DNA of 62,865 nt from NCBI RefSeq assembly GCF_012911935.1, contig NZ_JAAXLA010000037.1, forward strand, positions 1 to 62,865, written 5' to 3'. A program made the position numbers and the translations under genes. This DNA is from Pseudonocardia acidicola (GTDB taxonomy: Bacteria > Actinomycetota > Actinomycetes > Mycobacteriales > Pseudonocardiaceae). Of the stretch, positions 8,627 to 16,405 are shown one piece after another (positions within the stretch are counted from its first letter, which is position 1; each line of letters starts with the position of its first letter). Below the pieces are notes generated by a model. That model made no database searches, was not told where the DNA came from, and saw only the letters and a list, made by a program, of their open reading frames with translations.

Positions 8627-9327
8627 GCACCTTCGTCCTCGTCCACGGTGCCTGGCACGGCGGCTGGTGCTGGGACCGGGTGGTCCCGCTTCTGCGCGCG
8701 GCAGGGCACGAGGTCCACACGCCGACGCTGACCGGGCTGTCGGAGCGCGCCCACCTGCTCTCCCCCCAGGTGGGGCTCGACACCCACGTCGAGGACGTGG
8801 TCCGGCTGCTCGACGTGCTCGGGCTGACCGACGTCGTCCTGGTCGGGCACAGCTACGCCGGCCAGATCGTGACCGCGGTCGCCGACCGGCGGCCCGCGGC
8901 GATCGCGAAGCGCGTGTATCTCGACGCCTTCGTCGGGGGCGACGGGGAGACGGCGGTCGAGCAGCAGCCCGAGACGGTGGCGCAGCACTGGGCGGAGTCC
9001 GCGGCCGAGACCGGCTTCGGCTGGCTCGTCCCGGTGCGCAAGCTGTCGGTGCTCGGCGTGACCGAGCAGGCCGACGTCGACTGGCTGACGCGCAGGCTGA
9101 CCCCGCACCCGTGGAAGACCTACACCGACCCGCTGCGCCTCACCGGCGCGGTCGACGACGTCCCCGCTGCGTTCATCGAGTGCGTGAGCTGGATGCGGGT
9201 GTTCCAGGCCCACGCCGAGCGGGCGCGCGAGCGCGGCTGGCCGGTGCACGAACTGGAGACCGGGCACGAGGCGATGGTCACCGCACCCGAGGCGCTGGCC
9301 GACGTCCTGCTCGAACTGGCCCACTGA
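8623..9327 (+). CDS. Alpha/beta-fold hydrolase
   Basis: A 234-residue hydrolase that starts directly with the first strand, FVLVHGAWHGGWCWDRV. The nucleophile elbow is VGHSYAGQ (Ser) and the terminal His is in LETGHEAMV. It resembles the short salicylate-esterase/EstC-like group. It overlaps the oxygenase gene by ATGA, so it is part of the same operon. It could open a lactone or remove an ester in the pathway; in canonical protocatechuate 4,5-cleavage the pyrone hydrolase LigI is an amidohydrolase, so this is not LigI. Confidence 0.8.
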   Translation: MSTFVLVHGAWHGGWCWDRVVPLLRAAGHEVHTPTLTGLSERAHLLSPQVGLDTHVEDVVRLLDVLGLTDVVLVGHSYAGQIVTAVADRRPAAIAKRVYLDAFVGGDGETAVEQQPETVAQHWAESAAETGFGWLVPVRKLSVLGVTEQADVDWLTRRLTPHPWKTYTDPLRLTGAVDDVPAAFIECVSWMRVFQAHAERARERGWPVHELETGHEAMVTAPEALADVLLELAH

Positions 9328-9354
9328 CCCCGTCTGCGAAACCAGGAGTGACCC

Positions 9355-9633
9355 GTGGAGTTCCTCGTCCGTTCCGAGAACCGACTGCCCGTCGACACCC
9401 CGGCCGACCGTCGCGAGGAGCTGCGGGCCGGTGAGCGCGCCCGGGCCATGGAACTGCGCGCGGCCGGCGTGCTGAAGCGGCTCTGGCGCGTGCCCGGGCG
9501 CAACGCGACCATCGGGTTGTACGAGGCCGCCGACCCGGCCGAGCTGCACGACGCGCTGATGTCGCTGCCCATGGCGCCCTGGCTCGACGTCACCGTCGAG
9601 GCCCTGGCCACTCATCCGCAGGAGCGCACGTGA
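9355..9633 (+). CDS. Muconolactone Delta-isomerase-like protein
   Basis: A 92-residue protein that fits the CatC family in length and pattern: MEFLVRSENRLP at the start, RARAMELRAAGVLKRLWRVPGR in the middle, and LPMAPWLDVTVEALATHP at the end. CatC shifts the double bond of muconolactone in ortho cleavage. Here it lies in a meta (4,5) cleavage operon, so it may isomerise a different unsaturated acid or lactone. It overlaps the next gene by 4 bases. Confidence 0.8.
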   Translation: MEFLVRSENRLPVDTPADRREELRAGERARAMELRAAGVLKRLWRVPGRNATIGLYEAADPAELHDALMSLPMAPWLDVTVEALATHPQERT

Positions 9634-9806
9634 CCACCGGGACTGCGCGCGAGCTGCGCATCTCCTTCCGCCAGCACGACGGCGAGATGCTCGGCCGCTG
9701 CTGGTGCGGGCGGACGTGGACCAGCGCGCATCCCCGCGAGATGTGGGACTGGCTGGACGACCACGAGCACGCCCCGGCCTGCGGTGGGAGCCACGATGCC
9801 GACTGA
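9630..9806 (+). CDS. Small Cys/His-rich protein of the ring-cleavage operon
   Basis: A 58-residue protein with no family I recognise. It starts at GTG 9630, overlapping the previous stop (GTGA), and ends 11 bases inside ligA, so its frame is held in place by both neighbours. It has MLGRCWCGRTW, then HPREMWDWLDDHEHAPACGGSH: three Cys and several His that could bind a metal. Tryptophans are unusually frequent. It may be an assembly or stability factor for LigAB, but that is inference from position only. Confidence 0.65.
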   Translation: MTTGTARELRISFRQHDGEMLGRCWCGRTWTSAHPREMWDWLDDHEHAPACGGSHDAD

Positions 9807-10155
9807 GCGGTTCGAGGTGCCGGGCACGCCGGTCTTCGACGGGGAGACCAGCCGGCGCGGCTTCCGGATGAACAAGCTGTTCATGAGCCTGCGCTTCGCC
9901 GAGAACCGGGAGCGGTTCCTGGCCGACGAGGCGGCCTACTGCGAGGAGTTCGGCCTGGCGCCGGAGCAGCGGGAAGCTGTCCTGAACCGTGACTGGCAGG
10001 CCATGACCGACCTCGGCGGCAGCATCTTCTACGTCTACAAGCTGGCCATGATGGACGGCCGGTCGATGCAGTACCTCGGGGGTGTCTTCACCGGGATGAC
10101 CGAGGAGGAGTTCGTGGCGGCGATGCGCGCAGGAGGGCGGTCCGATGCCGGCTGA
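9796..10155 (+). CDS. ligA: Protocatechuate 4,5-dioxygenase alpha subunit
   Basis: A 119-residue LigA-family subunit. FDGETSRRGFRMNKLFMSL at the N terminus and LAPEQREAVLNRDW are diagnostic of LigA. In LigAB the small subunit covers the active site of LigB. ATG 9796 is chosen with GGGAG at 9786-9790; a GTG at 9784 is in frame but unlikely. It overlaps both the upstream small gene and downstream ligB by 11 bases. Confidence 0.92.
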   Translation: MPTERFEVPGTPVFDGETSRRGFRMNKLFMSLRFAENRERFLADEAAYCEEFGLAPEQREAVLNRDWQAMTDLGGSIFYVYKLAMMDGRSMQYLGGVFTGMTEEEFVAAMRAGGRSDAG

Positions 10156-11008
10156 GGTGATCTGGGGCCTGGCGACCTCGCACGTCCCGTCCATCGGGGC
10201 CGCGATGGACCGCGGCATGACACAGGACCCGAACTGGAAGGCGCTGTTCGACGGCTACGAGCTGGCCCGCGAGTGGCTGGCGCAGCACGAACCGGACGTC
10301 GCGATCGTGGTCTACAACGACCACGCCAACGGCATCGACCTGGACATCGTCCCCACCTTCGGGATCGGCACCGCGGACCGGTACGCCGTGGCCGACGAGG
10401 GCTTCGGCAAGCGGCCGGTGCCCGACGTGATCGGTGACCCGGAGCTGTCCCTGCACCTCCTGGAGAGCCTGGTCGACGAGGGCTTCGACCTCACCGTGTT
10501 CCAGGAGTTGGACGTCGACCACGGGTTCACCGTGCCACTGTCGGTCTGGACGCCGGATCCGGGCGACGCCTGGCCCTGCCCGGTGATCCCGCTGCTGGTG
10601 AACGTGATCCAGTACCCGCAGCCCACCGCGGCGCGCTGCTACGCCCTGGGCAAGGCGATCGGCCGCGCGCTCGCGAGCTACCAGAAGGACATCACGGTCG
10701 GCATCCTCGGCACCGGGGGCATGTCGCACCAGCTGGCCGGGCGCCGCGCGGGCTTCATCAACCCCGAGTTCGACGCCATGTGGCTCGAGTCGATCGAGAA
10801 GGACCCGGCCGGGCTCGCCGCGCTCAGCCGGGAGGAGCTGATCCGTCAGGCGGGCTCCGAGGGCATCGAGCTGATCATGTGGCTGATCATGCGCGGCGCG
10901 ATGAACGACCAGGTGGCCAAGGTGCACTCGCACTACTTCGTGCCGGCGTCGAACACCGCCGCCGGTCTCGCTCTGTACGACAACCGCCTGCCCGCCCGAT
11001 CATCCTGA
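10145..11008 (+). CDS. ligB: Protocatechuate 4,5-dioxygenase beta (catalytic) subunit
   Basis: A 287-residue class III extradiol dioxygenase. The N-terminal iron ligand is in LATSHVPSIGAAMDRG, the second His in VVYNDHANGIDLD, and the catalytic His in GTGGMSHQLAGRRAGF. With LigA it opens protocatechuate or gallate between C4 and C5. Gallate would give 4-oxalomesaconate directly, which matches the GalB and LigK genes in this operon; no LigC dehydrogenase or LigI lactonase gene is seen. Confidence 0.92.
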   Translation: MPAEVIWGLATSHVPSIGAAMDRGMTQDPNWKALFDGYELAREWLAQHEPDVAIVVYNDHANGIDLDIVPTFGIGTADRYAVADEGFGKRPVPDVIGDPELSLHLLESLVDEGFDLTVFQELDVDHGFTVPLSVWTPDPGDAWPCPVIPLLVNVIQYPQPTAARCYALGKAIGRALASYQKDITVGILGTGGMSHQLAGRRAGFINPEFDAMWLESIEKDPAGLAALSREELIRQAGSEGIELIMWLIMRGAMNDQVAKVHSHYFVPASNTAAGLALYDNRLPARSS

Positions 11009-11026
11009 GCCCCGGGCGCCCGGGTG

Positions 11027-11079
11027 GGTCGGCGCAGATAGCCGCCGCCGTCACGGACGATCGTCTGGCCGGTGATCAT
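11027..11079 (-). pseudogene. Remnant: C-terminal tail of a short-chain dehydrogenase
   Basis: On the minus strand the frame reads MITGQTIVRDGGGYLRRP. ITGQTIVxDGG is the standard C-terminal strand of SDR enzymes. Nothing else of an SDR is present upstream; instead the frame runs straight out of an OsmC-like remnant. There is no stop where the SDR should end and the frame runs into antisense ligB. Confidence 0.55.
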
Positions 11080-11373
11080 GCGGGCGGCGGTGGCCTTGGA
11101 GTAGGGGCAGATGGTGTGGGTTCGCTCCATCACCGCCCGGGCCTGATCGGGCTGCAGCCGTGGGGCGCGGAAATCCAGCTCGACGGCGAGTTGGAAGTCG
11201 CTGGGCTCCTCCTCGAGGAAGTGCACGCGTGCCGTGACGTGCGAGTCCCGCAGCGCATCGCGGGACAGCCCGAGCTGCGCGAGGGCGAACCGCATCGCGC
11301 TGTGGAAGCAGGCGGCACAGCCGGCGGCGAAGAGCTGCTCGGGGGAACCGGAACGTGTGCTGCGAGTGTCTAC
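11080..11373 (-). pseudogene. Remnant: OsmC/Ohr-family peroxide-resistance protein
   Basis: The minus-strand frame contains SPEQLFAAGCAACFHSAMRF, then LAVELDFRAPRLQPDQA and HTICPYSKAT. These are the two conserved cysteine regions of organic hydroperoxide resistance proteins. The first third of the protein is missing and the end is replaced by an SDR tail, so this is a broken gene. Confidence 0.6.
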
Positions 11374-11386
11374 CCGAGACCGCCGC

Positions 11387-11680
11387 TCAGCGGATGAACC
11401 GGTCGACGTGGTCGGCGCCGAGGCCGACGTGGTCGTGGTGCACCCGAGCGTTCTCGATCTCGGTGAAGACGTCCTCGACCCCGACGGCATCGCCGTCCGG
11501 GTCGGCGTAGATGTAGGCGTCCGTGAGGTGGAACAGGGTGGCCGCCTCGTCCACCCCGTCCGGCACCTCGATGGTGTGGGTCTCGCCGGGCGGCTCGAAG
11601 GAGTGTCCGCCCGCCTCGGCCCAGCGGTCGTGCTCGACGGCGCAGCGGGGCCACCGCGCAAGCGCGCCGCCGACCGGACG
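11387..11680 (-). pseudogene. Remnant: C-terminal half of a ChrR/2,4'-dihydroxyacetophenone dioxygenase-like cupin
   Basis: Read on the minus strand to a TGA at 11389-11387, the frame gives HSFEPPGETHTIEVPDG, ATLFHLTDAYIYADPDG and VEDVFTEIENARVHHDHVG. EPPGExHT with a trailing DxDG and EDV fits the C-terminal part of cupins related to 2,4'-dihydroxyacetophenone dioxygenase. The first cupin strands and a start codon are missing. It lies just downstream of the monooxygenase gene at 11714. Confidence 0.5.
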
Positions 11681-11713
11681 GGCGGACGGCGGCGCGCCGC
11701 TCCGGAGAAGGCC

Positions 11714-12892
11714 TCAGGCCTGCGCGAGAGCGACCACCGGCGTCTCCTGATCCTGCCCGGCCCGGAAGTGGGGGATGACGTCGGTCGCGAAGATCTCGGT
11801 GTTGCGCCGGGTCATCTCGGCCGACATGTCACCCATGGCGAGCATCGTCATGATCTGCCCGAAACCGAGCTCGTCACGCAGCTCGCCGATCCGGTTCCGG
11901 ACGGATTCCGGCCCCCCGACGATGACGTACCCCTGCTCGACGAGCTCCTCGAAACTGAGTTCGGGGTACGGCTTCATGCCCGACGTCAGCAGCCCGCGCA
12001 TCGCCGGGGCCGACATGTACCCGGGCGGGAACACGATCTCGGCGCCCTGCCGCAGTCCCTTGTGGAACAGCCACTCCACGTGCTGCCGGGCCTCACGCAG
12101 CGCGGAGGAGTCCGATTCCCCGATGAACACCGGGGTGGCCAGCGCGATGTTCTCCGGGTCGGGCTCGTAACCCAGGTCGGCGGCGGCCTTGCGGTAGCCG
12201 TCGAACCAGGTCTTGACGACCTTGGTGGGCGCGTACACCGACACGTACATGTAGCGGTTCTCCGCCACCCAGCGCATGGTCTCCGGGCTACCGGCCCCCG
12301 GCACCGCGATCGGCGGGTGCGGGGCCTGCAGCGGCCGGGGCCACACGTTCACGTAGCGGTACTCGTAGTGCTCCCCGGTCCACTGGAAGGGCCCCTCGGT
12401 CGTCCAGGCCTTCTTGATCAGGTCGTGCGCCTCGTTGAACCGGGACCGGGACTCGGCCGGGCTGACGCTGTGCGCGTAGTGCTCCCAGCCGATGCCGCGG
12501 ACGAAACCGGAGACCAGCCGCCCCTTCGTCAGGTGGTCGAGCATGGCGATCTCCTCGGCGACCCGCAGCGGGTTGCCCCGGATCGGGATGGCGTTGCCGA
12601 GCACCATGATCCTGGAATGGGAGGTGCGCCGGGCCAGTGCCGCGGCCATCACGTTCGGCGAGGGCATCATCCCGTAGCCGGACTGGTGGTGTTCGTTGAC
12701 GACGATGCCGTCGTAGCCCAGCCGGTCGGCGTACTCGAGTTCGTCGAGGTAGCGGTGGTAGAGCTCGACACCCTTGGCCGGGTCGAAGTGCCGGTTGGAG
12801 AACGTCAGCGACATCGACGGGTACTTCTCCACGTCGTCGAAGTCGTCGGGCAGGTAGGGGTAGGGCATGAGGTGGAAGAAGTTGAACTTCAT
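11714..12892 (-). CDS. LLM-class flavin-dependent monooxygenase
   Basis: A 392-residue luciferase-like monooxygenase. GYDGIVVNEHHQSGYGMMPSP near residue 60, LGNAIPIRGNPLRVAEEIAMLD and GRLVSGFVRGIGWE are the conserved strands of the TIM barrel; these enzymes use reduced FMN to insert oxygen into aldehydes, ketones or sulfonates. The hydrolase gene lies 30 bases upstream on the same strand, so a two-step oxidation/hydrolysis is likely. Regulation is probably by the divergent AraC-type gene at 14045. Confidence 0.88.
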   Translation of the reverse strand: MKFNFFHLMPYPYLPDDFDDVEKYPSMSLTFSNRHFDPAKGVELYHRYLDELEYADRLGYDGIVVNEHHQSGYGMMPSPNVMAAALARRTSHSRIMVLGNAIPIRGNPLRVAEEIAMLDHLTKGRLVSGFVRGIGWEHYAHSVSPAESRSRFNEAHDLIKKAWTTEGPFQWTGEHYEYRYVNVWPRPLQAPHPPIAVPGAGSPETMRWVAENRYMYVSVYAPTKVVKTWFDGYRKAAADLGYEPDPENIALATPVFIGESDSSALREARQHVEWLFHKGLRQGAEIVFPPGYMSAPAMRGLLTSGMKPYPELSFEELVEQGYVIVGGPESVRNRIGELRDELGFGQIMTMLAMGDMSAEMTRRNTEIFATDVIPHFRAGQDQETPVVALAQA

Positions 12893-12922
12893 GATCAGCT
12901 CTCCGGGGCGGGTAGCGGGGCG

Positions 12923-13720
12923 TCAGTCGGCCAGGAAGTCGGCCACGGCGGCGGTGACGGCGTCCGGGCGCTCGCCGTGGAGGGCGTGCCCGCAGCCGTC
13001 GACGACGACGAGTTCGGCGTCCGGGATCGCGGCGGCGTAACGCTCGCAGTGCGCCCGCGGAATGATCCGGTCGTGCTCGGCGGCCACCACCCGGGTGGGC
13101 GCCGAGATGCGACGCAGCCGGCCTTCCAGCTTCGGGTTGCTCAGGTACGGCTTCCACCCGAAGCGGGCCAGCGCGCCGAGATCGCGGTAGGACCGCAGGA
13201 TGTCCTCGACGCCGGGCTCGGTGGCGAGCAGGCTCTCGACGATTCCGGGATCGTGGAACAGGGCCCGCAGCAACTGCGGCGGCGTCATGATGAACAGATC
13301 GGCCACCGGGTGTTCGGGAATGCGCAGGCCGGCCGGGCCGAGCAGGACGAGCTTGCGCACCCGGTGCGGCGAGTGCACGGCGAGCTCGGCGGCGAGCCAA
13401 CCTCCGAACGACGCGCCGACGAGGTCGACCTGGTCGAGCCCGAGCCGGTCCAGGACGTCGAGATAGTGATAGACGAGATCGTCCATCGCCCGCACTTCCG
13501 GGAGATCGTCCGACAACCCGAAGCCAGGGTGGTCCGGGGCGATCAGGTCGAACCGCTCGCTGATGAGCTGGTGGTGCGGTCCCCATTCGCCGGCTCCGCC
13601 GGCTGCGTGCAGGAACAGCACCGGGCGCCCCGATCCCGCGCGGAAGTAGCTGATGGCGCCGCTCCCGATCTCCAGGCGCCGCGCGGAGGCGGCGGTGGGC
13701 TGTTCGACGGTCGTGGTCAC
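12923..13720 (-). CDS. Alpha/beta hydrolase (meta-cleavage-product hydrolase-like)
   Basis: A 265-residue hydrolase. The oxyanion part is LFLHAAGGAGEWGPHH, the nucleophile elbow LVGASFGGWLAAELA (Ser), the acid region AAEHDRIIPRAHC and the catalytic His VDGCGHALHGERPD. The overall form resembles BphD/MhpC carbon-carbon hydrolases, but esterases look alike. GTG start with AGGAGG upstream. It is transcribed with the flavin monooxygenase and away from the AraC regulator. Confidence 0.85.
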   Translation of the reverse strand: MTTTVEQPTAASARRLEIGSGAISYFRAGSGRPVLFLHAAGGAGEWGPHHQLISERFDLIAPDHPGFGLSDDLPEVRAMDDLVYHYLDVLDRLGLDQVDLVGASFGGWLAAELAVHSPHRVRKLVLLGPAGLRIPEHPVADLFIMTPPQLLRALFHDPGIVESLLATEPGVEDILRSYRDLGALARFGWKPYLSNPKLEGRLRRISAPTRVVAAEHDRIIPRAHCERYAAAIPDAELVVVDGCGHALHGERPDAVTAAVADFLAD

Positions 13721-13976
13721 AGGTCCTCCTGTTCGACGAGGCGAGCGGCAGGCAGCCGCGGACGGGCCGGCCCGGACCGGGCGGACCGAGGCGGGACGAC
13801 GCAGCTCGGATCGGACTCGTGGTCACGCCACCGCGTCGGCTCGCCGTGAGCGGACGAGGGGTGTGAGGCACGCAACCCTCTGGTGCGGCAGACGGTAGGG
13901 CGGGCGGTTCACACCCGCGAGCCGCTTCCTGCAGCCCTGGGCCGGTTCCTGCATCGACATCGCGGTGGTCGCGACC

Positions 13977-14028
13977 TTGACTTCCGAATGAACGCCGACG
14001 AATCTGACGGCATACGGACAAATGTCCG
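13977..14028 (+). promoter_or_regulatory. Candidate promoter and inverted repeat before the AraC gene
   Basis: The 324-base divergent gap (13721-14044) holds TTGACT at 13977-13982 with AATCTG 18 bases on, a weak promoter for the plus strand. CGGACA-aa-TGTCCG, a perfect inverted repeat, lies at 14015-14028, 16 bases before the AraC start. It is a plausible operator. Nothing else was recognised in the gap. Confidence 0.4.
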
Positions 14029-14044
14029 CCGCAGGGAGGCGAGC

Positions 14045-15070
14045 ATGGGCAGATTTCCGGAGCCGAGGACGTCGACGGAACTGCATGACGGCATCGATCT
14101 CGTTCCCGGTCGCGCCACGGGGTTCTCGACCCGGGATCCGCACGAGGCGAAGATCCGTACCGAGGAGCTGCTGAACTGCGGCCACACGATGGTGGTGCTC
14201 GATCGTGCCAGCCCGTTCCGGGCGCGGGTGAGCTACGCGTCGATGGACGGCTTCGGGCTGATGTCGTCGACGTACGGGTCGCCGGTCGAGATCGTCTGCG
14301 GCCCGCCGATCCCGTGGGTGACGGTCAGCTTCATCGCCGGTGGCACGGCGGCCTTCACACAACGCGGCGCCGACACCGCGCTGGTCGGTTCCTCGCGCGC
14401 GGCGGTGCTGGCCTACGACCGGGGCGTGGCGATGCGGTGGCCTGCCGGGGTCGATCAGCTCATGGTGACGATCGCGAAGTCCCGCGTGGAGAAGTTCCTG
14501 CGGCGGTTGCTGAACGAGCCGCTGCGCGAACCGATCCGGTTCGACACCGCACTCGACCTCGACGGCGACGGGCGCGGTGTCGTCGCGGCGGTGTCGACCC
14601 TGCGCCGCGCGCTGGCCACGTGCGGGCCGGGCGGGCCGGCGCCCGTACTGGCCGCGGAGGTCGAGCACAGCGTGGTGTCGGCGCTGCTGTTCGGGCAACG
14701 CCACAACTACACCGACGCGGTCTTCGCCCCGCCCGCCCTGCCGTCGTCGCGGGTCGTCGGCCGGGTCGTCGAGCTCATCGAGTCCTCGACCGATACCGCC
14801 TTCACGGTCGCGGACCTGGCCGCGTTCGCCGGGGTGAGCGAGCGTTCGCTGCATGCCGCGTTCCGCCGCCGGCTCGGCGCGTCGCCGATGGCCTACGTGC
14901 GCCGGCTGCGCCTGGAGCGGGTGCACGAGGAACTGCTGCGGCTCGAACCGAACGGGACGAACACCGTCACCGAGGTCGCCCTCCGCCACGGGTTCACCCA
15001 CGGCGGCCGCTTCGCCGCGGCCTACCGCGCCCGCTTCGGCGAGTCCCCCTCCGACACCCTCCGTCGCTGA
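14045..15070 (+). CDS. AraC-family transcriptional regulator (AraC-binding-like sensor domain)
   Basis: A 341-residue regulator. The N-terminal part (about 1-200) is the type found in AraC regulators of aromatic and alkyl catabolism. The C-terminal double helix-turn-helix has FTVADLAAFAGVSERSLHAAF and SPMAYVRRLRLERVHEELL, then VALRHGFTHGGRFAAAYRARFG. ATG 14045 has AGGGAGG 5 bases upstream. It is divergent to the hydrolase/monooxygenase pair and probably controls it. Confidence 0.88.
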   Translation: MGRFPEPRTSTELHDGIDLVPGRATGFSTRDPHEAKIRTEELLNCGHTMVVLDRASPFRARVSYASMDGFGLMSSTYGSPVEIVCGPPIPWVTVSFIAGGTAAFTQRGADTALVGSSRAAVLAYDRGVAMRWPAGVDQLMVTIAKSRVEKFLRRLLNEPLREPIRFDTALDLDGDGRGVVAAVSTLRRALATCGPGGPAPVLAAEVEHSVVSALLFGQRHNYTDAVFAPPALPSSRVVGRVVELIESSTDTAFTVADLAAFAGVSERSLHAAFRRRLGASPMAYVRRLRLERVHEELLRLEPNGTNTVTEVALRHGFTHGGRFAAAYRARFGESPSDTLRR

Positions 15071-15076
15071 CGCCGC

Positions 15077-15757
15077 TCATCCGGTTGTGGCGGCCGCGGC
15101 CTGCGCGGCGAGGATGCCGGACAGGGCGGTGGGGGCGGAGAAGAAGGGGGAGTGGTCGCAGGCGAGCTCGATCGACTCGTCGGCTCGGGCGGCGCATGCG
15201 CGCTGTGCCTCGACCCGGACCGTGCGGTCGCCGGTGCACACCACGTACGTGCTGGGCAGCCTCGTCCAGGCCGGGTCGGGGACCGGCTCCCGCGGAACCT
15301 GGCTCCACATCGGCCGCCACCGCGTCGCGGCCAGCGCGGCGAGGTTGCGCGGTGAGCCGCTGTAGAGCACGTCGCCGGCGGCCGGGGTGAGGGTGACCGC
15401 GCCGTCGTCGCGGACGGCCCAGGCCGCTCGGAACTCCGGGTGCCCCCACCGCGGGGTGAGCGCGGCGGGGGACTCGCCGGGGGCCGGCATCCGGGCGGCG
15501 ACGAACACCAACCGGCTGGCCTCGTGACCACCCGCGGCCACCGGGAGCCCGCCATAGCTGTGCGCGACGAGGACGACCGGATCGTTTCCGATCGCCCGTA
15601 CCGCCTCGCGCACGGCGCCGGTGTCGTCGGCGAACGAGGTCAACGGCAGGTCCAGGGCCGTCGCTCGAATCCCGGCCCGGTCGAGCCGTTCCAGCACCGG
15701 GGCCCAGCACCAGCCGTCGTGGTTGGCGCCGTGGACCAGCAGGACGTGCCCGGTCAC
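15077..15757 (-). CDS. Alpha/beta hydrolase
   Basis: A 226-residue protein of the short esterase group: HVLLVHGANHDGWCWAPVL at the start, nucleophile elbow LVAHSYGGLPVA, and a final His in ACDHSPFFSAP. It begins at a GTG that overlaps the stop of the VOC gene (GTGA). It converges with the AraC gene with a gap of only 6 bases. Substrate unknown. Confidence 0.8.
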   Translation of the reverse strand: MTGHVLLVHGANHDGWCWAPVLERLDRAGIRATALDLPLTSFADDTGAVREAVRAIGNDPVVLVAHSYGGLPVAAGGHEASRLVFVAARMPAPGESPAALTPRWGHPEFRAAWAVRDDGAVTLTPAAGDVLYSGSPRNLAALAATRWRPMWSQVPREPVPDPAWTRLPSTYVVCTGDRTVRVEAQRACAARADESIELACDHSPFFSAPTALSGILAAQAAAATTG

Positions 15758-16299
15758 CGCCAGTGGTTGTTGCTGGTGTGGTCCCCCTCCAGCCAGGCCT
15801 TCAGCTCCGCGCGGGCGGTCCTGCGGCGCTCGGCGTCGGAGTCCTGGACCCCCGGGGCGTCGGCGGTGAACTCCAGCAGCAGGCCGTTGGGATCGGAGGT
15901 GTAGAGCGAGCGGCAGTAGCCGTGTTCGAGGACATAGGTCTCCTCGGGCTTCCAGCCGGCGTCCTCGAGGCGCTTCGCGATGGCGTTCTGCACCTCGTCG
16001 GTGACCTTCAGCGCGATGTGCTGGAAGGGGGAGAACGGCATCTCGGGGCCGAACTGTTCCTGGTCGGCAGGGTCGGCGAACTGGAAGAAGGCCAGCGCGC
16101 TGCCGTCGCCGAGGCCGTAGAAGGTGTGGCAGTAGGTGCGGACGGCGCCGAAGAGTTCGTCGGCTTCCTTCCAGGTGGCGACCAGCGGCAGGCCGATGAC
16201 GTCCTCGTAGAAGGCGCGGGTGGCCTCCTGGTCGCGGGTGACGTAGGCGTTGTGGTGCAGTCGGGACGGCAGCGTCGAGACGTCCGGGGTGCTGGTCAT
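15754..16299 (-). CDS. VOC-family (glyoxalase/extradiol-fold) protein
   Basis: A 181-residue vicinal-oxygen-chelate protein. LHHNAYVTRDQEATRAFYED and SPFQHIALKVTDE supply the two N-terminal strands with metal-type His residues, and RSLYTSDPNGLLLEFTADAP ends with the usual Glu ligand. One VOC domain plus a charged C-terminal helix. It may be an isomerase, dioxygenase or lyase. ATG with AAGGAG upstream; it is translated with the following hydrolase. Confidence 0.82.
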   Translation of the reverse strand: MTSTPDVSTLPSRLHHNAYVTRDQEATRAFYEDVIGLPLVATWKEADELFGAVRTYCHTFYGLGDGSALAFFQFADPADQEQFGPEMPFSPFQHIALKVTDEVQNAIAKRLEDAGWKPEETYVLEHGYCRSLYTSDPNGLLLEFTADAPGVQDSDAERRRTARAELKAWLEGDHTSNNHWR

Positions 16300-16405
16300 G
16301 ACGTGACTCCTTCGGCAGGGCAGGGCTCGGCGACGGCCGGGCAGATGGGATGGAGGCGCTCCGGCCGGCGGTCGGCCCGGAGCGCGCAGTAGTGCGCGGT
16401 GCGGC

